A stretch of 64,000 nucleotides of DNA, taken from contig JBEKTW010000024.1 in NCBI GenBank assembly GCA_049515655.1, positions 1-64,000 of the forward strand, in the 5' to 3' direction. Positions 62,560-64,000 of the stretch are shown here, one piece after another. This DNA is from JBEKTW01 sp049515655. GTDB lineage: Bacteria > Bacteroidota > Ignavibacteria > UBA10030 > SZUA-254. Every line of letters begins with the position of its first letter. Position 1 is the first letter of the stretch. Position numbers and translations under genes: made by a program. Below the pieces are notes generated by a model, which was not told the origin of the DNA, ran no database searches, and saw nothing but the letters and a program-made list of their open reading frames with translations.

Positions 62560-62760
62560 CATATGGGAAATTATCGGGCGATCCAGTTTGATCAGACCTC
62601 ACCCGTAGCCCTTGGAGGAGAGGGCGTTAAGGCATCCGCGACATGAGTGCAAAGCTATTCCATCCTCTCCTGTTAGGAGAGGATCATAGGTGAGGTCTCG
62701 TATGGAGTTCTGTCGTTTGGCCCTGAGACATACCAAAGATCCGACAGCTTTTTTTTATTC
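62560..62760. repeat. Dispersed intergenic repeat with hairpin
   Basis: ATCCTCTCCT (62662-62671) / AGGAGAGGAT (62675-62684) with loop GTT, then CATAGGTGAGGTCTCGTATG. Similar hairpin-plus-GGTGAG sequences occur at 51450 and 58062-58096. No gene seen in 62539-62800. Confidence 0.55.
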
Positions 62761-62800
62761 CTGATTCGTCATTATAGTGCGAATTATTCATGGAGGATGT

Positions 62801-63388
62801 ATGTCACAACCATTGTGTGAACCTTTTCGTTTCGGTCTGAAGCGACAATTGACTGCAATAATGCTCGTTGGTTTATTGACGTACTCATGCAGTGTTCAAC
62901 CTACGAGACCGACTATCACAGTAATGGATCTCAAAATCCAGAATGTTGAAAAAATAAGAGCATGTTTGGAATCTGTCCTTGGGAGGGATAGCGCCGGCAC
63001 TGAGGCAATGAGATATGTAACATCGTTTGAAGATCAACTTGCACAGATGTATCCTCAGGACAAGAACATGGTGGGGGAGGATCGCTCGACGCCTGAAGAC
63101 CTTTACTTTCCTCGACCGAGACCCACTCCGCCGACAGACGCACAAGAGGTCCAGAACAAGGCACGACAGCGATCATTTGCCAGCTTCAGCACAGAAATGT
63201 CAAGAACCACGATGTTGAGAATGAACAAGTGCTACGAATCATATATCACGTCGGGCGACATCGGGGACGCCAAGAAAGCCTTTGCGCTAGGGTACATCGT
63301 ACTGGCACTAAAGCCGCCGGTGAGTGAATCGGGACAAATTGAAGACACAATGGCAACGTTGTTGGATAGCCTTACCGTGAAAAAATAG
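62801..63388 (+). CDS. Lipoprotein, tandem paralog 1 (195 aa)
   Basis: N-terminal signal with lipobox (MLVGLLTYSCSVQ). Mature part: TITVMDLKIQNVEKIRACLE, YVTSFEDQLAQMYPQDKNMV, a Pro-rich stretch (FPRPRPTPPTDAQEV), and a helical C-terminus (KKAFALGYIVLALKPPVSES). I recognise no family. ATG 62801 follows GGAGGATGT. A clear paralog begins 37 bp downstream. Confidence 0.7.
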   Translation: MSQPLCEPFRFGLKRQLTAIMLVGLLTYSCSVQPTRPTITVMDLKIQNVEKIRACLESVLGRDSAGTEAMRYVTSFEDQLAQMYPQDKNMVGEDRSTPEDLYFPRPRPTPPTDAQEVQNKARQRSFASFSTEMSRTTMLRMNKCYESYITSGDIGDAKKAFALGYIVLALKPPVSESGQIEDTMATLLDSLTVKK

Positions 63389-63424
63389 ATGGAAGAAAAC
63401 CCATTGACCTTTGATGGAGGATAT

Positions 63425-64000
63425 ATGACGAAAGAGCGCGATAACTCATCGAGTATAAAAGTCCAGTTCATCTCTCTCAGTCCCCAATGGTTGGGAGTAC
63501 TGTGCGTGAGCCTCCTTGCATATGCCTGCAGCGTGCCCCCAACGAATTCGGCACGCATCACGGCCATGGATATCAAATCGCAGAACATAGAGAAAATCAG
63601 GGGGGGGCTGGAATATCTGTTGGGCAACGATAGCACCGGCATTGCCGCGATGGACTATGTCAGGTCGTTCGAAGACCGAATTTCGGACTTCTATCCCAAG
63701 GACAAAAATACGGTCGGAACCAACTTGGCGCCGCCGCCCGACAATAGAGCCATTGCCAGGTTGTACCCGCCGGCTTCAACGGGCAGTACCACCGTCCAGG
63801 AAAACCAGGAGAGATCCCGGACACAGATCTACGCGAGCTTTGGAAAGGAAATGTTGAGGACTTCCAGGCTGAGGTTGAACGAGGGCTATGAATCGTGCCT
63901 TGCCTCCGGGAACATCGCAAGCGCGAAGATTGGATTTGCGGCGGGATATGTTGCCCTGACGCTCACGCCATCCGTGGCGGATCTGGAAGAAATTCAGAAC
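63425..64000 (+). CDS. Lipoprotein, tandem paralog 2 (partial, cut by window edge)
   Basis: The frame from ATG 63425 stays open to the window end (192 codons). The lipobox lies in LLAYACSVP. It parallels paralog 1: ITAMDIKSQNIEKIRGGLEY, YVRSFEDRISDFYPKDKNTV, FAAGYVALTLTPSV. A run of eight G (63600-63607) lies early in the coding sequence where paralog 1 has none. GGAGGATAT precedes the ATG. Confidence 0.75.
   Translation, partial: MTKERDNSSSIKVQFISLSPQWLGVLCVSLLAYACSVPPTNSARITAMDIKSQNIEKIRGGLEYLLGNDSTGIAAMDYVRSFEDRISDFYPKDKNTVGTNLAPPPDNRAIARLYPPASTGSTTVQENQERSRTQIYASFGKEMLRTSRLRLNEGYESCLASGNIASAKIGFAAGYVALTLTPSVADLEEIQN

Overview
The window looks like a chromosome segment from the Bacteroidota / Ignavibacteria / Chlorobi side of the tree. 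One secreted protein ends in a type IX secretion sorting domain (NYPNPFNPTT...KRLILMK). There are many exported beta-barrel and OmpA-type proteins, a DUF3276 (PUR-like) protein, and lmo0937, DUF3185, DUF5661 and DUF6600 proteins of the kind common in that group. This placement is inferred from gene content; no rRNA is present.

Layout. (1) 0-3.5 kb is a scarred region: tRNA-Pro, a truncated tyrosine recombinase fused at its broken end to a copy of the 3' end of a gene found 23 kb away, a frameshifted LuxR-type regulator remnant, two small hypothetical genes and a mosaic family of structured repeats. (2) 4-7.4 kb is a clock-like module: LuxR-family response regulator, KaiC, KaiB and a shrunken second regulator. 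(3) 7.5-21.6 kb is an envelope and stress island: two lmo0937 microproteins, DUF3185, DUF5661, DoxX, several lipoproteins, two DUF3494 (ice-binding-like) proteins around a large OmpA-domain protein, a broken OmpA fusion, a DUF6600 protein and a second intact regulator. A ~75-bp intergenic block recurs four times across regions 2 and 3 (4.8, 7.4, 14.5 and 16.3 kb) and may mark a shared regulon. (4) 21.6-31 kb holds duplicated envelope genes: two DUF3943 proteins, a four-gene tandem array of secreted PAP2 phosphatase-like proteins with complementary active-site defects, a fifth PAP2 protein and a CDP-alcohol phosphatidyltransferase. (5) 31-43.6 kb holds transporters (LysE, AI-2E family, MarC, NRAMP-like), an AsmA-like protein, a metallophosphoesterase, an RNB exoribonuclease and a GrpE / CbpA / Dps stress set. 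(6) 43.7-57.7 kb is mostly conserved housekeeping: BatA-like VWA protein, HflX, SuhB, pyrimidine phosphorylase, Nudix, PyrE, peptide deformylase, MurI, NadE, RsmI, then groESL behind a perfect CIRCE operator, and DUF3276. (7) 58-61.7 kb is a minus-strand galactose operon (small Cys-rich protein, galactokinase, sodium/solute symporter, small membrane protein). (8) 61.8-64 kb has an exported rubrerythrin-like lipoprotein and two tandem lipoprotein paralogs, the last cut by the window edge.

How it fits together. The left half reads as accessory and fast evolving: paralog families, gene remnants, repeats and overlapping cell-envelope and stress functions. The right half is ordinary core metabolism and translation. 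The observations most worth following up are the PAP2 array, the shared upstream block, the structured repeats with compensatory base changes, and the KaiBC module whose kaiC start overlaps a five-codon minigene.
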